Source: Cytophagales bacterium (lineage in GTDB: Bacteria; Bacteroidota; Bacteroidia; Cytophagales; VRUD01). From it: 36,370 bases of DNA. Under the pieces are notes generated by a model, which saw nothing but the letters and a program-made list of their open reading frames with translations, made no database searches and was not told the DNA's origin. The DNA is taken from positions 1 through 36,370 of the forward strand of contig VRUD01000041.1 of the NCBI GenBank assembly GCA_019456305.1. The letters are read 5' to 3'. Position numbers and translations under genes: made by a program. Positions 33,874-36,370 of the stretch are shown here, piece after piece; the stretch's first letter is position 1; every line of letters starts with the position of its first letter.

Positions 33874-34749
33874 ATGATACATTCTTTTTTAAGGTATATT
33901 CAGTACGAAAAACGCTATAGCCGGCACACTATTACTTCTTATAACACTGACCTTACTCAATTTGCAAATTATCTTAGTGATGTTTACGAACTTTCAGACT
34001 TGAGAAAAGCCGATTATCACATTATCAGGTCATGGATCGTTTGGGTGGTTGAATCGGGGTTTGTTGCCCGTTCAGTCAACAGAAAAATTGCAAGCTTGAG
34101 GGCTTTTTATAAGTTTCTGCAAAAAAATAACCATATCAGCAGCAATCCTGTTGAAAAGATCATAGCTCTTAAAATAAAGAAAAAACTACCCACTTTTATT
34201 GAACAGCAAAACCTTACAGCATTACTTGATGATTTTGAATTTCCTGATGATCTCGCAGGTATCAGAGACAAGCTTATTTTAGAACTGCTTTATGGTACAG
34301 GCATCCGCCTCTCAGAACTTATTGAAACGAAACATGAAGATATTAATTATTTTGAAAGGTCTATAAAAGTGCTTGGCAAGGGCAATAAAGAAAGAATTAT
34401 CCCACTTAATACCGGTCTTTTAAATATCATTAAAATATACTGCGATAAAAAAAATGCTGACTTTGATGCTGCTCCTTATTTGATCATAACAGATAAAGGG
34501 GAAAAGTGCTATCCAAAATTCATATACAGGGTTGTAAAAAAATACCTCAACCTGATCACAACTGCAGAAAAAAAGAGCCCACACGTTTTAAGGCACTCCT
34601 TCGCTACGCATTTACTCAATAAAGGAGCAGACCTGAACGCAATAAAAGAATTGTTAGGACATTCAAGCTTGGCAGCAACGCAGGTTTATACGCATAATTC
34701 TATTGAGAAACTTAAAACTATTTTTGATAAAGCGCATCCAAAAGCATAA
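33874..34749 (+). CDS. xerC: XerC/XerD-type tyrosine recombinase
   Basis: 291 aa, the normal length. It has an N-terminal SAM-like core-binding domain (residues 1-85: HTITSYNTDLTQF, RSVNRKIASLRAFYKFL) and a catalytic domain with Arg145 (GTGIRLSEL), Lys169, His237 and Arg240 (HVLRH), His263 (GHSSLAATQ) and nucleophile Tyr272. All are present. Known role: resolution of chromosome dimers at dif. The position between rpsU and hpf marks it as the housekeeping copy and not an integrase of a mobile element. The choice between xerC and xerD names is uncertain. Confidence 0.93.
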   Translation: MIHSFLRYIQYEKRYSRHTITSYNTDLTQFANYLSDVYELSDLRKADYHIIRSWIVWVVESGFVARSVNRKIASLRAFYKFLQKNNHISSNPVEKIIALKIKKKLPTFIEQQNLTALLDDFEFPDDLAGIRDKLILELLYGTGIRLSELIETKHEDINYFERSIKVLGKGNKERIIPLNTGLLNIIKIYCDKKNADFDAAPYLIITDKGEKCYPKFIYRVVKKYLNLITTAEKKSPHVLRHSFATHLLNKGADLNAIKELLGHSSLAATQVYTHNSIEKLKTIFDKAHPKA

Positions 34750-34800
34750 TTAGTATAAATTAGTATATTGGCATCGGGTATAGTATATTAACATTAACAT
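34748..34800. repeat. Short AT-rich word repeats between xerC and hpf
   Basis: aattagtata is repeated in tandem (34748-34757 and 34758-34767), overlapping the xerC stop, followed by tagtatatta and two taacat words. It is weaker than the other arrays and without clear inverted arms. Confidence 0.45.
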
Positions 34801-34816
34801 ATTAATTATTACCACC

Positions 34817-35122
34817 ATGAATTTACAAATGCATTCAATCCATTTCGATGCAGACCAGGATCTCATCGATTTTATCCAAAAGAGAACCGAAAAGTTAGAG
34901 ACTTTTTATGACCGTATTATGGACGGTGAAGTGTTTTTACGGCTAAACAATAATAAGGATAAGGAAAACAAGGTCATAGAGATAAAATTGAATGTTCCCG
35001 GAACGCAATTATTTGCAAAGGAACAATCAAAATCCTTTGAAGCAGCTACCGACATGGCAGTGGAAGCTTTGAAAAAGCAGCTTAAAAAGCTTAAGGAAAA
35101 ACATAATGCGCATAGTGTATAG
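34817..35122 (+). CDS. hpf: Ribosome hibernation-promoting factor, short HPF/RaiA family
   Basis: 101 aa, the short form without the long C-terminal dimerisation domain. It fits the family fold: MNLQMHSIHFDADQDLIDFIQKR, the central strand GEVFLRLNNNKDKENKVIEIKLNVPG, and the last helix ATDMAVEALKKQLKKLKEKH. It binds the 30S decoding region in stationary phase. It is third in the rpsU-xer-hpf set. In many Bacteroidota the next genes are a tRNA cluster and tuf; here an unrelated minus-strand gene follows. The last residues HNAHSV and the stop are coded by a GCGCATAG repeat word. Confidence 0.93.
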   Translation: MNLQMHSIHFDADQDLIDFIQKRTEKLETFYDRIMDGEVFLRLNNNKDKENKVIEIKLNVPGTQLFAKEQSKSFEAATDMAVEALKKQLKKLKEKHNAHSV

Positions 35123-35233
35123 CCCCGAGCGCTCGGGGTTCATGGGCATCTCTAAAAACTACACCATACATTCCCCTCTATCAAGAGGGGCAAGGGGTGT
35201 GTTTTAAAAAATATGTAGTTTTTAGAGATGCCC
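35123..35233. terminator. Palindrome plus 20-bp perfect inverted repeat between convergent genes
   Basis: Directly after the hpf stop is a 16-bp perfect palindrome (35123-35138, ccccgagcgctcgggg). Then 35144-35163 is the exact reverse complement of 35214-35233 (20 bp). Inside lies CCCCTCT-atca-AGAGGGG (35173-35190). The right arm ends exactly at the stop codon of the minus-strand OmpA gene. It could end transcription from both sides, and it also looks like a small MITE-type element; no transposase or target duplication is visible. Confidence 0.8.
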
Positions 35234-36370
35234 TCATTTCAAAATCTTAACTTCTATTCTGCGGTTTTTCTCCCGATTTTCAGGAGAATTATTGGGTACC
35301 AATAACCTTTCATCTCCGTATCCTTTAGCGACTAAACGATATTGTGGTATTCCTTTGCCGATTAACAGATCTACGATTGTTTGTGCCTGTTTAGTGGTGC
35401 GGTCGTTATGCCATGTGTAGTTGATCGTATAAGTTTCCGTTGAATCAATGCTGCTTATAACTGAATCTCTCAGCAAAACCACTGAATCCTGAATAATATA
35501 ATTTTCATTTTCCAATAATTCATCAACAAACTCCACAGAGGCTGAATCCAGAATTCCTTCATATACTGTATCAAAGACTGTTTCATAAACAGTATCAATA
35601 TTCAAATGATATATTGTATCTATGATCACTTCTGTAAGGTCAGGGCTGCTTTGAACACTGTCTTTTATTATCTCGTCAGTGAAGCCACCTATTTCAATGC
35701 TCAAGGCAGAATTACTTTTTAATAACCTTGCCAGTCTTTTCATTTCCATGTTTGATTCATCTTGAAGTTTTTCTGAATAGCGCTTGTAGCGAATATTATT
35801 TAAAACAAATGTGGTACGTGGTTTTAGTGAGCTTAACGAAATTTTTAAAACCTCTTTCCTGTATTTATCCAGCGGATCCAGGTCAAACAGCCTCGAATGG
35901 AATGTATGCTTTTTATCCACAGGATAAATTGAAAAATCATAAACTTCGCCTTCGGTAAGCAACAGGAAAAAGCTGCCATCTCTCATATCTGTGCGTTTGT
36001 ATTGTGTCTTTTTACCCGATTTTAATGCAAATACCTGGATGACCGCATCTAAGGGTTTCCGGGTATCTTCATCTGTCACCTTTCCTTGCACCAGGATCAC
36101 TTTTTTAGGCTGCAGTTCTTCAGGAATTTTAGCTTTAAAAATGTAATTGGTCTTCTCGTACTTGCTGGCGAAGTAGATAAAATTACCTCTTGCCGGAACG
36201 CTTACAAACTGGTCATCTTCTTCGGTATTAATAAAGTCCATTGGAACAGGGGTGGTCCATCGCCCATTTTTTTTCCGGGTAAGGTACAGATCGAGCCCTC
36301 CTTTGCCTCCCGGCCGGTCAGAGGCGAATATCAGGGTTTCATTATCGGGCATGATCCTGGGAGTAGTCTC
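35234..36370 (-). CDS. PD40/carboxypeptidase-regulatory/OmpA outer-membrane protein (5' truncated)
   Basis: The frame is open to the right window edge; the ATG at 36352 is internal because upstream codons (ETTPRI) continue the PD40 repeat. About 378 residues are visible. They comprise the end of a WD40-like PD40 propeller (PDNETLIFASDRPGGKGGLDLYL), a carboxypeptidase-regulatory-like domain (VQGKVTDEDTRKPLDAVIQVF) and an OmpA C-terminal peptidoglycan-binding domain (LNNIRYKRYS, IEIGGFTDE, RLVAKGYGDERLLVPNNS, NRRIEVKIL). The OmpA domain is split by about 75 residues rich in Asp, Thr, Val and Tyr (DTVYETVFDTVYE) between GFTDE and HNDRTTKQAQTIV, where the family normally has a short loop. Expected location is the periplasmic side of the outer membrane; PorE-like T9SS components share this layout, but I cannot assign it. 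Confidence 0.9.
   Translation of the reverse strand, partial: ETTPRIMPDNETLIFASDRPGGKGGLDLYLTRKKNGRWTTPVPMDFINTEEDDQFVSVPARGNFIYFASKYEKTNYIFKAKIPEELQPKKVILVQGKVTDEDTRKPLDAVIQVFALKSGKKTQYKRTDMRDGSFFLLLTEGEVYDFSIYPVDKKHTFHSRLFDLDPLDKYRKEVLKISLSSLKPRTTFVLNNIRYKRYSEKLQDESNMEMKRLARLLKSNSALSIEIGGFTDEIIKDSVQSSPDLTEVIIDTIYHLNIDTVYETVFDTVYEGILDSASVEFVDELLENENYIIQDSVVLLRDSVISSIDSTETYTINYTWHNDRTTKQAQTIVDLLIGKGIPQYRLVAKGYGDERLLVPNNSPENREKNRRIEVKILK

Noticed and set aside
33874-34749. Tyrosine recombinase as integrase of a mobile element
   Set aside because: It sits in the conserved rpsU-xer-hpf order with normal Xer length, and no att sites or phage genes are seen.

Overview
The window reads as chromosomal DNA of an AT-rich, probably uncultured member of the Bacteroidota. 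Four proteins end in a type IX secretion (T9SS) C-terminal domain, one of them a SprB-repeat adhesin. There is also a carboxypeptidase-regulatory TonB receptor, the rpsU-xer-hpf housekeeping trio, and promoters of the Bacteroidota form TTG-N19/20-TAnnTTTG. I see no tRNA, rRNA, IS transposase, prophage or CRISPR array.

Layout. 3-4277 is the 3' part of a giant Ig-like/SprB-repeat secreted adhesin. 4537-11430, minus strand, holds a TPR-SpoIIE phosphatase, an SDR, a long-chain-alcohol-oxidase-like GMC flavoprotein, a GNAT and a small T9SS protein. 11662-16232, plus strand, holds a TonB receptor and a neutral-ceramidase-like hydrolase. 16419-21881, minus strand, holds two T9SS cargo proteins: a YCF48/PKD protein and an M4 thermolysin-like protease with a beta-helix tail. 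22289-22639 is an orphan HicB-like gene. 22640-27599, minus strand, holds a DUF420 (CtaM-like) protein, a small CAMC membrane protein and an NtrY-like sensor kinase that appears split in two. 27786-32465 holds a TIGR02117 protein, a small antitoxin-like gene, glycerol kinase and a TPR membrane protein. 32810-35122, plus strand, holds an alpha/beta hydrolase, then rpsU, a XerC/D recombinase and hpf. 35234-36370, minus strand, is the 3' part of a PD40/OmpA lipoprotein-type gene that runs off the right edge.

The most unusual signal is not a gene. The window is seeded with two kinds of small repeat. (a) GC-rich palindromic mini-elements sit in frame inside conserved genes (SpoIIE phosphatase, glycerol kinase, TPR protein, ceramidase, kinase). 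In the TPR gene the 120-nt repeat phase shows that one insertion added exactly 42 nt; two others have short flanking direct repeats 60 and 105 nt apart, multiples of three. (b) Arrays of tandem words, mostly 7 nt long, often arranged as inverted arms, sit in most intergenic spacers. The word differs at each locus while the period stays the same. One heptamer array lies in frame inside the kinase gene, and a related 49-bp hairpin supplies the stop codon that cuts the kinase in two. This resembles Rickettsia palindromic elements and cyanobacterial heptanucleotide repeats in style, but I do not recognise it as a described Bacteroidota system.

The rest is a mixture of secreted and surface proteins, signalling TPR proteins and housekeeping genes, without one shared pathway.
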